From positions 62,001-126,000 of the forward strand of contig NZ_JXQQ01000010.1 of the NCBI RefSeq assembly GCF_000834655.1: DNA of 64,000 nt, given 5' to 3'. Shown piece by piece: positions 55,172-63,684 of this stretch. Positions within the stretch are counted from its first letter, which is position 1. The number at the start of each line of letters is the position of its first letter. The notes under the pieces were generated by a model. That model was not told the DNA's origin, searched no databases, and was given only the letters and a program-made list of their open reading frames with translations. The translations under genes were made by a program, and so were the position numbers. Source of the DNA: Variovorax paradoxus. Lineage in GTDB: Bacteria > Pseudomonadota > Gammaproteobacteria > Burkholderiales > Burkholderiaceae_C.

Positions 55172-55603
55172 ATGCTCAGAATTCTGGCCCTTGCAAGTTT
55201 TCTCGCCGCGGCCCCCGTCATCGCGCAACCCTTTCAATCTGGCGACCAAGTCGTTCAAAAGCTGAGTTCGTACAGCTTCAATGATTTGCGTCGCGAAGCA
55301 GAACTCGGTCGCCCTTTGCGCGGCAAGACATTAAAAGCAGATGCGCTCGACCATGACCTCCAAGCGGCATCGGAATACTTCAAGGGGCGCCAAGCAAGTA
55401 AGCCAGCTGCCCTCCAGATGATGCGAGCTTTGCTCATGATCGAAATGACGGATGGCGGAAATCCGACGGCCATCGACTACGTAGCACCGATCTATGACAA
55501 GAACAGGGACGTCTTTCGTAGTGCAATGAAAGATCTTCATCCCACTGACAGAAAGTACATTCGCGAGCGGCTTGGAACCTATTGTCTTCGGCGCTGCGGC
55601 TAA
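55172..55603 (+). CDS. Exported hypothetical protein
   Basis: Predicted 143 residues from the ATG at 55172, with AGGAGG upstream. A signal peptide (MLRILALASFLAAAPVIAQ) is followed by a helical, charged body (SDL-type turns, HDLQAASEYFKGRQASKPAALQMMRALLM) and a C-terminal CLRRCG. It stands 21 bases before the start of another exported protein and the two probably form an operon. No family is recognised. Base composition is lower in GC than the housekeeping part of the window. Confidence 0.75.
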   Translation: MLRILALASFLAAAPVIAQPFQSGDQVVQKLSSYSFNDLRREAELGRPLRGKTLKADALDHDLQAASEYFKGRQASKPAALQMMRALLMIEMTDGGNPTAIDYVAPIYDKNRDVFRSAMKDLHPTDRKYIRERLGTYCLRRCG

Positions 55604-55624
55604 ACGATGTCATCGGGAGGCCTT

Positions 55625-56245
55625 ATGCCTAGCTTTCGACTTGTTGCGACTTTCGCTGTTTGCCTTACTTGGTTCGGTATTGCTGCCGGTCAAGATAGAG
55701 GCTTCTCTGGTTCAGTTCAGATTGATTCTTCTCGAAACCTTACTCTGCGCATCCTCGAAAGGCGCGCTGCTAGCGAACTGTTCAGCACAGCCAGGCAGCA
55801 AGGTGCTTTAAACATCTGCAATCCGGAGATGGCTTCGGTTGCGGAGACTCGCAGCGGGCGCTTCTATCAGTGCATGCGAGGGTTCGAAGGGACAGCGGCG
55901 TGCTGGATCAGCATCAATCTCGTGACGGGCGGCGCAGGGCCTGTGTGCACTCGAGGCATCTTGGGCGCGGAAATACCAGTCAAAGGTGACTATTGGTTTT
56001 CGCGAGAAGATGAAGATCCCGAGAAGCAGCCAGAATACATGGCATTCACAATAAACGGTGCAGCGGCAAAGGCGATGTACGGCGCTATGTCAATGCCCGC
56101 AATAAAAGACGAATGTACCGGAGGTAAATACAAGGACCGGAAGGGGCTCCAGTGCAGTCTGAGTAACGAGGGCGAGTACAGCTGCAGCTTTGGCGTACCA
56201 CTTGACCCGAAGCAGAAAGAGTTGTTTTTTGCGACCAGCTGTTGA
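55625..56245 (+). CDS. Exported hypothetical protein, Cys-rich
   Basis: Predicted 206 residues from the ATG at 55625, with GGGAGG just before; the ATG at 55607 is an alternative. A signal peptide (PSFRLVATFAVCLTWFGIAAG) precedes a mature chain with about seven cysteines (for example ICNPEM, YQCMRGF, ACWISI, VCTRGI, ECTGG, LQCSLSNEGEYSCSFG), suggesting disulfide bonds in the periplasm. No family is recognised. It is probably co-transcribed with the exported protein before it. Confidence 0.75.
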   Translation: MPSFRLVATFAVCLTWFGIAAGQDRGFSGSVQIDSSRNLTLRILERRAASELFSTARQQGALNICNPEMASVAETRSGRFYQCMRGFEGTAACWISINLVTGGAGPVCTRGILGAEIPVKGDYWFSREDEDPEKQPEYMAFTINGAAAKAMYGAMSMPAIKDECTGGKYKDRKGLQCSLSNEGEYSCSFGVPLDPKQKELFFATSC

Positions 56246-56497
56246 TTGGTGCGTCCGATCGTCGGCGCGCACATGTGCTGCACTATTTTCAGTCTAGCTG
56301 TGCAGCCTCGCGATTGCCGCGGCACAAGCCGGGGGAGGGCCCGCACACATTCAAGACCTCCGCTCTAAATTGCGCACTGCGTTTGTGGGGATTTGTACAG
56401 AAACCGAGATCACTGGGATTAGGCGGCCATCGAGCAAGCCGAGGGCAAGGGAATCCGGGCCCGGCTAGGTGGTAGCGGAGGCGCTGGCCAGCCGATC

Positions 56498-56761
56498 CTA
56501 TGAGTCCGCAACTCCGGCTGCCTTGCGCAGCGCGCATAGCTCCAAGCGAGCCGACTCGCGAATTTCTTCTCGATCCAGTTCGACTGCGGTGTCGCCGGCC
56601 CAAGTTTCCCAGAGGCTTTCGAGCCAGGCCTGCCTTGTGCTGAACGCTTCGACCGCGTAGTCGAGCCAACTGGCGTAACCGACGGGCGGTGGCAGTGGTT
56701 TTTGAATGGTGAAGAGAATTTCTCCCTGAAGATGAAGTCCGATGCTGCGATCATCCGACAT
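56498..56761 (-). CDS. Small hypothetical protein
   Basis: Predicted 87 residues, opposite in direction to its neighbours. The sequence is soluble and acidic with Trp-rich helices (GYASWLDYAVEAFSTRQAWLESLWETWAGD) and a C-terminal charged helix. The composition is convincing for a real protein; no family is recognised. Confidence 0.6.
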   Translation of the reverse strand: MSDDRSIGLHLQGEILFTIQKPLPPPVGYASWLDYAVEAFSTRQAWLESLWETWAGDTAVELDREEIRESARLELCALRKAAGVADS

Positions 56762-56912
56762 AGAACGACATCCGGCAATTGAGCGGGCGCATCAGGCTCC
56801 GTTTCCGCGTGGCAATGAATGACTGCATAAGCAGAGGGCTCTTAATGACTAAAAACTGGCCGCATTCTGGCTGCCCCTGAACTCCGGCCGAATAACACAA
56901 AGGAAAGCGCAT

Positions 56913-58673
56913 ATGTCGATGCCGATGCACGAGGTACGTGCCACCGTTGAAACATTTCTTCGTGGCACGGAACCTGAAGTGCTTGCCGTTGCTGGAGGTT
57001 GGGGGGTTGGCAAGACCCACCTTTGGCGAACCACGCTGGACACTGCGCGCGTCTCCGAGACTCTCGGGTTGCGCAGCTACGGCTACGTTTCGCTATTCGG
57101 CTTGTCTAGCCTAGACCAGCTTAAGCTGAGTCTCTTCGAGAGCACGTTGATGCTTACTCCAGATGCAGAAACTAAGAGTGTTTGGGGGAGGGTCCAAAGC
57201 GCCATCGGCGACCGCGTCAGACTAGGGTATGTGGCCGGTCCAAAGGCCCTGCGCCAGCAGCTGACTTCTGATGCTGTAACCGGAGCTCGACTTAGTCGGC
57301 GCTATGCCGACGGAATGCCTTTCGCCATCGCAAGTATCTCAAAGGCCCTGTCGCCGTTGTACTTCTCGGCCGTCCACGATCAACTTGTTTGCATTGATGA
57401 CATAGAGCGTCGAGGCGAAGGGCTGAAGCTCAACGAGCTGCTCGGCCTCATCACGTTCTTGAAGGAGGAGCGAAGATGCCGCGTTGCGTTGTTACTAAAC
57501 TCAGACTCTCTTTCAGACGGCGACAAGAAGCTGTTCGAAAGCCAGTTAGAGAAGGTCATCGACATTCACGTAAGAATGGCGCCGACCTCGCAAGAATCGG
57601 TCGCCATTGCGTTCGGCGAGCAGCCGGATCAAATCACAGCTCAGATCGCAGAGCGAGCTTCAGTCTTGGGCATTCGGAACGTCCGTGTCCTCCGCCGCAT
57701 AGCACGGCTGATAGGAAGCGCCAAAGTCCACTTCGCAGGCTTCCACCCAAAGGTGGCAGAGCGCGCGATATTCATTCTCACTGTCGTCGGCTGGGTGATC
57801 TACGAACCGGCTGAGGCGCCAACAAGCTGGCATAACGAGGCCGTTGAGGCGGCAAATAGCCCCGGGGACTGGCATGCCTTCGCAGCGGAGGACGAGTCTC
57901 GAACGCCAACAAAGGATGATGAGACCATGAGCAGGTACGGCTATACCTTCCTGAACAATTTCGATCTCACCTTGATAAAAGAAGCACAGCGCGGATTCTT
58001 CGATCCAGCCCTGCTACGAAAGATTGGAGCCGAAATGCAGCGGGAGATCGAAACGCTCGAGTCCAACGCGACAATTCAGGAGGCGTGGAATATCGTCTTC
58101 GATTCATTCGACAACAACGAGGAGGAAGCTGCCGAAAAGATCTTCACAGTGACGAGTCAGTGCCGTGAGTTTGCCTCTCTTTCGGACCTCAACAGAGCCG
58201 TTGCTTTTCTAGAGACGTTGGGAGCAAGCGACAAGGTGGATGAGCTGTTATCGCTGTACAAGGTTGCAAGAGCCTCAGATGCCTCCTTCTGGAGTCTGGA
58301 AGACCAGTGGATCCTCGGGAAGTTCGAGCCATCGGTTGCAGCCATCGCTAGAACAATGCACCAAGAAGAGCTTCCGTTCGATCCGGAAGAGGCATTGATC
58401 AAGATAGGCGAAAGAAGCGGAAACAGCCAAGATGACTCACGCTTGGCCATGCTGGGACCCGACGGCATGAAGAATCTTTTCATGAGTATGAAAGGGCGGC
58501 GAATGCGAAACGTCGTGGTCGGATCATTGCAATACGCGTCGCTCACAAATCCTGACCCGCAGCAACAGAAATTGCTTGCAAACGCTAGGCAAGCGCTGGA
58601 AGAGATAGCGAGCAGTTCACCGCTTAACAAATGGCGAGTGGAGCGTTACTCCGGCGTAAGGGCAGGGAAGTGA
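56913..58673 (+). CDS. P-loop NTPase, KAP-like, candidate defence protein
   Basis: Predicted 586 residues, with AAGGAAAG as ribosome binding site. It begins almost directly with the nucleotide-binding core: Walker A GGWGVGKT at 28-35 and Walker B LVCIDDIE at 158-165, followed by RVALLLNSDSL and a lid region with RNVRVLRRIARLI. The Gly-x-Trp-Gly-x-Gly-Lys form of Walker A and the Asp-Asp-Ile-Glu Walker B are those of KAP and related STAND-type NTPases. The C-terminal ~300 residues are helical with no recognised domain. The gene lies 178 bases upstream of a DUF262 protein on the same strand. KAP-type NTPases, for example PifA, are known in phage exclusion, so a defence role is inferred. Confidence 0.82.
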   Translation: MSMPMHEVRATVETFLRGTEPEVLAVAGGWGVGKTHLWRTTLDTARVSETLGLRSYGYVSLFGLSSLDQLKLSLFESTLMLTPDAETKSVWGRVQSAIGDRVRLGYVAGPKALRQQLTSDAVTGARLSRRYADGMPFAIASISKALSPLYFSAVHDQLVCIDDIERRGEGLKLNELLGLITFLKEERRCRVALLLNSDSLSDGDKKLFESQLEKVIDIHVRMAPTSQESVAIAFGEQPDQITAQIAERASVLGIRNVRVLRRIARLIGSAKVHFAGFHPKVAERAIFILTVVGWVIYEPAEAPTSWHNEAVEAANSPGDWHAFAAEDESRTPTKDDETMSRYGYTFLNNFDLTLIKEAQRGFFDPALLRKIGAEMQREIETLESNATIQEAWNIVFDSFDNNEEEAAEKIFTVTSQCREFASLSDLNRAVAFLETLGASDKVDELLSLYKVARASDASFWSLEDQWILGKFEPSVAAIARTMHQEELPFDPEEALIKIGERSGNSQDDSRLAMLGPDGMKNLFMSMKGRRMRNVVVGSLQYASLTNPDPQQQKLLANARQALEEIASSSPLNKWRVERYSGVRAGK

Positions 58674-58851
58674 TTGCTGCCAAAACGGTGAACGCGTGGC
58701 CATCCACGTCGAATGATCGTCGCTCCTGTAGCCAACATATGATTCAAGTTCAGTTGCTCGGGGACGATAGTTCAAGTTTTCTATCTCACCGAGCCCGGTT
58801 GGATCAACTGCGATCGGCTACGCTAGTGTCAAACAGCAAGGAAATCAGCAC

Positions 58852-60657
58852 ATGGCCGAAGTACAAAAAGCTAGACAGGACCTTACTGTCAAAGGGGAGT
58901 CCGTCGAACGCATCTTCGGGAACTACCAGGCATGGCGGTACATAGTGAATCGCCGGTACCAGCGCAAGCTGGTCTGGTCGCTCGAAGAGAAGCGTAGCTT
59001 CATTGACTCGATCATCAACGGATACCCGGTCCCTATCGTGCTCCTGGCCGAGCGCAAAGCCACAGCGGCCGGCCCCAGCCAATTCGAAATCATCGATGGC
59101 ATGCAACGCCTAAATGCCGTTTTCGGGTACATCGAAAACGAGTACGGCGTAGACGGGCACTTCTTCGACCTGAACACGATGGCTGAAACGAAGGCTCTCT
59201 TCGATGCAGGAAAGCTTGTGCAGCGCGAGCCCCTTCTTTCCCGAGACGCATGCGTGCAGATTGCATCGTATACCGTGCCGCTCTCGATCTACGAGTTCGC
59301 CGGAGATGGAGACGTGGACGAGGTTTTTCGTCGAATCAACTCGGGAGGTCGGAAGCTTTCGCGGCAAGAACTTCGAATTGCGGGCTCGACTGGTCACTTT
59401 GCTCAGGCGGTTCGCTACATCGCTTCCAAGGTGCGAGGCGACGTTTCGGCCTCGGATGAACTGCCGCTCAACGAAATGAAGAAAATCTCGATCACCAACC
59501 GAGAGCTGCCTTACGGCATCGACGTGGACGAGGTCTTCTGGATCAAGCAAGGCGTCCTGACCAAGGAACAAGTGCGGGAATCGAGGGATGAGGAAATCAT
59601 CGCTGACATCCTGGCGTTCATGCTTCTGGAGCCGAAACCGCCGTCGCGCAGCGAAGTACTTGATGACTTCTTCGGATACAGCGAGGGAGAATCACAGCAA
59701 CAGAGGCACGCGCAAATCGAGTTAGCCACTCAGAAAATCACGACCGAAGTTGCTACCGCGGACTTTCAGCGGGTTCTGGATCAACTCAAGATCACCCTAA
59801 ATCGATCTGGCCGCACGCTGGGTCAATTGCTGCTGGGTGACCAGCCACCGAGGGCACCGCGGTATTTTCAAGTGGTTTTCCTCGCGCTGCACAAGCTGAT
59901 GGTGGTTCAGAACCAAGAGGTTGTTGATCAGGATCAGCTGGTCAAGCTGTTGGACGGCAGTGGGAAGCAGATCCAAGTGCCGGAGGGTGGCCGCTGGGGA
60001 GCAGAAGATCGAGCCAATCTGGTGAACGGAGCCGCGGGTGTCTATGGCCCCGCTTTCGGTCCCGCCAAGGCCTACGATCCGGCTCAGGTGCGTTGGATCA
60101 CGCAGATGGAAAACATCCTTACGCAGTCGTATACGGAGCAAGCGGCCTACGACTTCAAGCAGGGATTCCTTCGACTTGACGGCAAACACACCTTCGATGA
60201 GGACAGCTTCGACAAGATCCTCAAAACGCTGGCTGGCATTGCCAACATCCGAAAGGGGGTGCGCGGATACGTTCTTGTTGGTGTCGCCGACACCGGCGCC
60301 GATGCGGCACGGGTGACACAACTCTACGGAGTAGACGCCAAGCCGTTTGAGAGATTCTTTATCACCGGCGTTGAGCACGAGGCAAAGGCGCTGGGCCGCT
60401 CGCTCGATGATCTTTTCATGGAGCTGACTTCGCGAATCAAGAGGTCGGCGCTGTCTGAACCGCTGAGAGACTATGTTGCTCGCAATGTGAAGTCGGTTCG
60501 CTACTATGACAAGACCGTCTTTGTCTTCGAGGCTCAGGCGCAGGAAGAACCCTCGAACTTCAATAACGTCTTCTATGTGCGGCATGGAAACCAATTGGCG
60601 GAGGTGCCGGCCGCCCAGTATGGAGAGCTATTCAAGCGCTTCTTGGCGGGGATGTAG
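58852..60657 (+). CDS. DUF262 protein with C-terminal AlbA_2/Schlafen-like domain
   Basis: Predicted 601 residues. The N-terminal ~190 residues are a DUF262 (GmrS/ParB-like) domain: VNRRYQRKLVWSLEEKRSFIDSIINGYP, EIIDGMQRLNAVFG (DGxQR nucleotide motif at 82-86) and VFRRINSGGRKLSRQELR. A middle region of about 240 residues follows. The C-terminal ~170 residues resemble an AlbA_2 domain: YDFKQGF at 433, ANIRKGVRGYVLVGVADTG at 464-482, the FFITGVEHEA segment and VFYVRHGNQLAEV at 573-585. The usual GmrSD partner DUF1524 nuclease is absent. The combination with the upstream NTPase points to an NTP-dependent anti-phage module; the active chemistry is unknown. Confidence 0.82.
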   Translation: MAEVQKARQDLTVKGESVERIFGNYQAWRYIVNRRYQRKLVWSLEEKRSFIDSIINGYPVPIVLLAERKATAAGPSQFEIIDGMQRLNAVFGYIENEYGVDGHFFDLNTMAETKALFDAGKLVQREPLLSRDACVQIASYTVPLSIYEFAGDGDVDEVFRRINSGGRKLSRQELRIAGSTGHFAQAVRYIASKVRGDVSASDELPLNEMKKISITNRELPYGIDVDEVFWIKQGVLTKEQVRESRDEEIIADILAFMLLEPKPPSRSEVLDDFFGYSEGESQQQRHAQIELATQKITTEVATADFQRVLDQLKITLNRSGRTLGQLLLGDQPPRAPRYFQVVFLALHKLMVVQNQEVVDQDQLVKLLDGSGKQIQVPEGGRWGAEDRANLVNGAAGVYGPAFGPAKAYDPAQVRWITQMENILTQSYTEQAAYDFKQGFLRLDGKHTFDEDSFDKILKTLAGIANIRKGVRGYVLVGVADTGADAARVTQLYGVDAKPFERFFITGVEHEAKALGRSLDDLFMELTSRIKRSALSEPLRDYVARNVKSVRYYDKTVFVFEAQAQEEPSNFNNVFYVRHGNQLAEVPAAQYGELFKRFLAGM

Positions 60658-60902
60658 TCGCCCACAAAGAGGCGGCGACCGTCGGCGCAGTAGTGGTGGG
60701 TATTTTGCTCCGCGCACAGCCTATCAATTTTTGCAGGAATCGTGGTCGTCACTCCACTCGCGTGAAGGTCAGGGGAGTGGTAAGTGGCAGAAGGGATAAA
60801 TGTCCTCATCAATTCGCGGCACTCCGATGCAGGAAGGATCACTGCTGTGAAAACAAGACGTTGGACCTATGACGGCCGCCTCACGATGACCGGAGTTTCA
60901 AG

Positions 60903-61498
60903 TTGAACCCCATTGATCACAGCCTGGAGGGCACGACGCAGCGCATGGAGGAGCGGCGTGCTGCAATGGTCGCGATCTTGCCCAGCGAGCTCAAAGACCG
61001 CGAAGACGTATTGCCAGCGCGCATCCGCGCCGGCAACGCCAGCGTGCAATCCAAGCTTGGCCGCATCTATGCGCTGGTCGACGAGTTTTCCGCACACCGC
61101 GCACCGTATATTGCGTGCCGACAAGGATGCTCGGACTGCTGCCGGATGAATGTACAGATCTCGAACCAAGAAGCGGCCCGTATCGCGGCAGCGACCGGGC
61201 GCCGAGCCCGGCCCCTGACCAGGGAAGTGCAGCACGCGGATGACAAGTTTGCCGGCAAGGCCTGCCCGTTCCTCATGGACAGCTCGTGCTCGATCTACGA
61301 GCACCGCCCTATGTCTGTCGCAACCATTCGACATTCGATGCCGATGCCTATTGATGCGATCCGCAACGCATGCAAACGGTAAATCTGCCGATGCTCGAAC
61401 TCAGCGGCGCCAAGCAGGCCCTGATCGAGGTGCTCAAGCAGACCAAGAACCCACTGCTGGCGGACATTCGCGACTTTTTCCCGGCAGGGGATGAATGA
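60903..61498 (+). pseudogene. Broken YkgJ-family cysteine-cluster gene
   Basis: The open frame reads the cysteine cluster CRQGCSDCCRMNVQ and CPFLMDSSCSIYEHRP to 61382. A one-base shift near 61313 is needed to continue as RNHSTFDADAY, followed by an in-frame TGA where relatives have Trp, and then PMLELSGAKQALIEVLKQTK and LLADIRDFFP to the TGA at 61496-61498. The gene therefore carries at least one frameshift and one nonsense mutation. It is a distant second copy of the intact gene at 18810-19505. Confidence 0.82.
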
Positions 61499-61564
61499 AG
61501 GTTGAAGCCTGATTTCGCGCTCGCGAAAAAACCTTGCAACGGACAGAACCGAAAGGAATTCCAT

Positions 61565-62384
61565 GTGAAGCCGATTCGGCTCGACGATGTTGGAGCCATG
61601 CCGGCCGCGTTCCTCGCGCGCCTGAAGCCCTTAGAACACCTCTTTAGGCAACACAAGTACATAGACTCCCTCACGCAAGACCCTCGCGCGGGGCGCCTGC
61701 AGTACGACGTGGAAGACTACTTGCGAACTCAGCCCGTCCGTGGATACCATTGCACACGCGAGCCGATGCCGGGCTACTTCAGCAACCATGGTCTTCGCTT
61801 GACGGACATCGCAAGCCACCAAGCGGAGTTCCTCGCGCAGTGGGGTCACCTGTTCACCGACAGCGAAAAGGAGGACATGCGCCGCGCGTGGAACAGCTAC
61901 TTCGTCGGTACCGGCCAAGAGCGAGCGCGAAACGGGATGCTCTGGTTTTGCCTGACTGAATGCAGCGCGCGAGTACACGGGACGCGAGTCTTCTTCGACC
62001 ACTTCGGTGGCGAGGCAGTGTTCATGCCGCTGAAAGACCATCCCACTATTGCGCTGAAGTTGGGGAAGATTGGGACCCCGGTCGTCGTTGAAGCGCGCCT
62101 GCAACCTGGGACGACGGCCCCGCTGCGCTTGGCGCTACCGCTTTTGAGCGCATACCACCGCACCGTCCGGCCTGACGCGCATGTGTGGGAGGCAGAGACG
62201 AACATCCGGCGGCCAGTTCCCCCTGCGGACGTCTTGGCGGTCAGCCGCCGACGGCCACAACAGCGTGGCCATGCTTGTTCGTGGTGAAGGCGAAACGCTA
62301 GACGCGTTGCTCAAGCGGCTTGATAAAGCCATCGCCCAGTTCTACGACGACGGGCAAGCCATCGACGAGATCAATGGTGTTTGA
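61565..62384 (+). pseudogene. Unknown gene with a C-terminal frameshift
   Basis: A GTG at 61565 with AAAGGA upstream opens a coherent frame (VKPIRLDDVGAMPAAFLARL, VRGYHCTREPMPGYFSNHGLRLTD, NGMLWFCLTECSARVHGTRVFFDHFG, AVFMPLKDHPTIALKLG). After about residue 229, near 62250, a one-base change turns it into low-quality sequence that stops at 62287. The other frame continues sensibly as DGHNSVAMLVRGEGETLDALLKRLDKAI to 62384. The motif YHCTRE...GLR is reminiscent of ADP-ribosyltransferase-like entry motifs, but this is weak. No family is assigned. Confidence 0.65.
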
Positions 62385-62838
62385 CGCGGTATCCGCGTCA
62401 AGATGACATGACCGGTCGCTTACGCTTTTTTCCCGATTTCAGATGCTCGCGGCAGACGGCGCATCGCACGAGAAACGCAGACCTAAGTTAGCCCCGTCGG
62501 AACAGCGGTAGGACGTTGATCTGCGACAAGGACTTAGCCTCGGATCCTGAGAAAGCAGTAGATGGTGGATTAAGTCGTGAACACATTTCTGAAAAATCGG
62601 CGAACACATTTCTGAATATGGACGGCTAGGTCAATGGATGCCTCGTGCTGTCCAGCGCCTTGCTGGAGATGGAGGGGAGGGTGCGACTAGATTAGGTGAC
62701 ATAACACCCTGGAGGGGGCGCCAATGCGCCCGCGCGGCGTCAGGCGGGCGGAGTAGAGCACCCTGTTGCGATAAGACGCATCAACATATGACGTGAGGGC
62801 CGCGACCTTGCTGCGCTGCTTGATGGTGCCGTGGCTAC
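62385..62838. other. Intergenic stretch with a direct repeat
   Basis: No gene is supported. It holds two copies of a 15-base direct repeat near 62579-62616 and is of mixed composition, possibly the scar of a lost insertion element. Confidence 0.45.
62579..62616. repeat. 15-bp direct repeat, two copies
   Basis: GAACACATTTCTGAA occurs at 62579-62593 and again at 62602-62616, separated by 8 bases. It may be a remnant of an insertion-sequence end or a protein binding site. Confidence 0.85.
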
Positions 62839-63684
62839 CTAGTCTTCAGACTCGATCTCGTGGGCCCGCTTAAAACGAACCCAGAAATCAGGGTCTTTGA
62901 AGTCCATATGTTCGGCAAGGTACCGGAGCTGCTCTTGAATGGCCGCGGCCTTGCTCCGGAGTTCAGTCCTTCTCGCGTCGGGAAGCTCTGGCCCAATTTC
63001 CGGCAACTTTCCGACTTCCTCAATGATCTCGCTCAACGACCACTTGTCAACGCCTTGCGGACGGCGCTCAAAGAAGGCCTCAATTGCAGCTATGCGCGTT
63101 CGAATCTCTGTGTTGTCCTTGCTGGGCTCGGTCAGCTTAAGTCTGAGCGCATTCAGGCTCTTTCGAGCCTCGAGTTGAACCTCCTTGCTGATCGCACCGA
63201 CGGCATCAAACGCGACAGTTTTCGCCCATGGCATCAGGGCTTCGCGAATCGCCGTTTCTTCAGAATTGACTTCTTCCAGCATCCTCCGAACGCGGCGAGA
63301 TAACTGGTACGCCTCCATGATCGGAGGGGCGTCTGTCCATCGACCACTCGAGCTTGAGAGCAGCACGAGGTTCGTAGCAACCAGATCCACAAGTTCCTTG
63401 AGCTGCTCGGTCAGGACTTCCGCTTGATCGATTGATTTCTTGAGTTCTCGGGTTTTGGCTTCCATCCCGAGGCCTTTCAGCGATTCGAAGCGCTCAATCG
63501 TCGCAGCGAAGAGAAGCACAACGCCCGCACCTATGGCGGTACCTGCAACGGGCAAGTTTTCCTTCCAAATCGCCCAGACGCCAAGGCCAAGGACGGCGAG
63601 TCCCAGGATTGTCAGGACGACGTCGACGAAGGCGAACTGGATCGAGCGTGCGATTTCGAGTCGAGTTGCTTTCTTCTTCTCCAT
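62839..63684 (-). CDS. Membrane-anchored helical protein of unknown function
   Basis: Predicted 281 residues. A basic N-terminus (MEKKKATRLEIARSIQ) leads into two membrane segments at about residues 18-40 and 45-62 (VVLTILGLAVLGLGVWAIW and VAGTAIGAGVVLLFAATI). The remaining ~215 residues are helical and highly charged with coiled-coil character and face the cytosol if the positive-inside rule holds. No domain is recognised. It is convergent with the NTPase/DUF262 region, and membrane-tethered helical proteins are common in defence islands, but no direct link is shown. Confidence 0.75.
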   Translation of the reverse strand: MEKKKATRLEIARSIQFAFVDVVLTILGLAVLGLGVWAIWKENLPVAGTAIGAGVVLLFAATIERFESLKGLGMEAKTRELKKSIDQAEVLTEQLKELVDLVATNLVLLSSSSGRWTDAPPIMEAYQLSRRVRRMLEEVNSEETAIREALMPWAKTVAFDAVGAISKEVQLEARKSLNALRLKLTEPSKDNTEIRTRIAAIEAFFERRPQGVDKWSLSEIIEEVGKLPEIGPELPDARRTELRSKAAAIQEQLRYLAEHMDFKDPDFWVRFKRAHEIESED

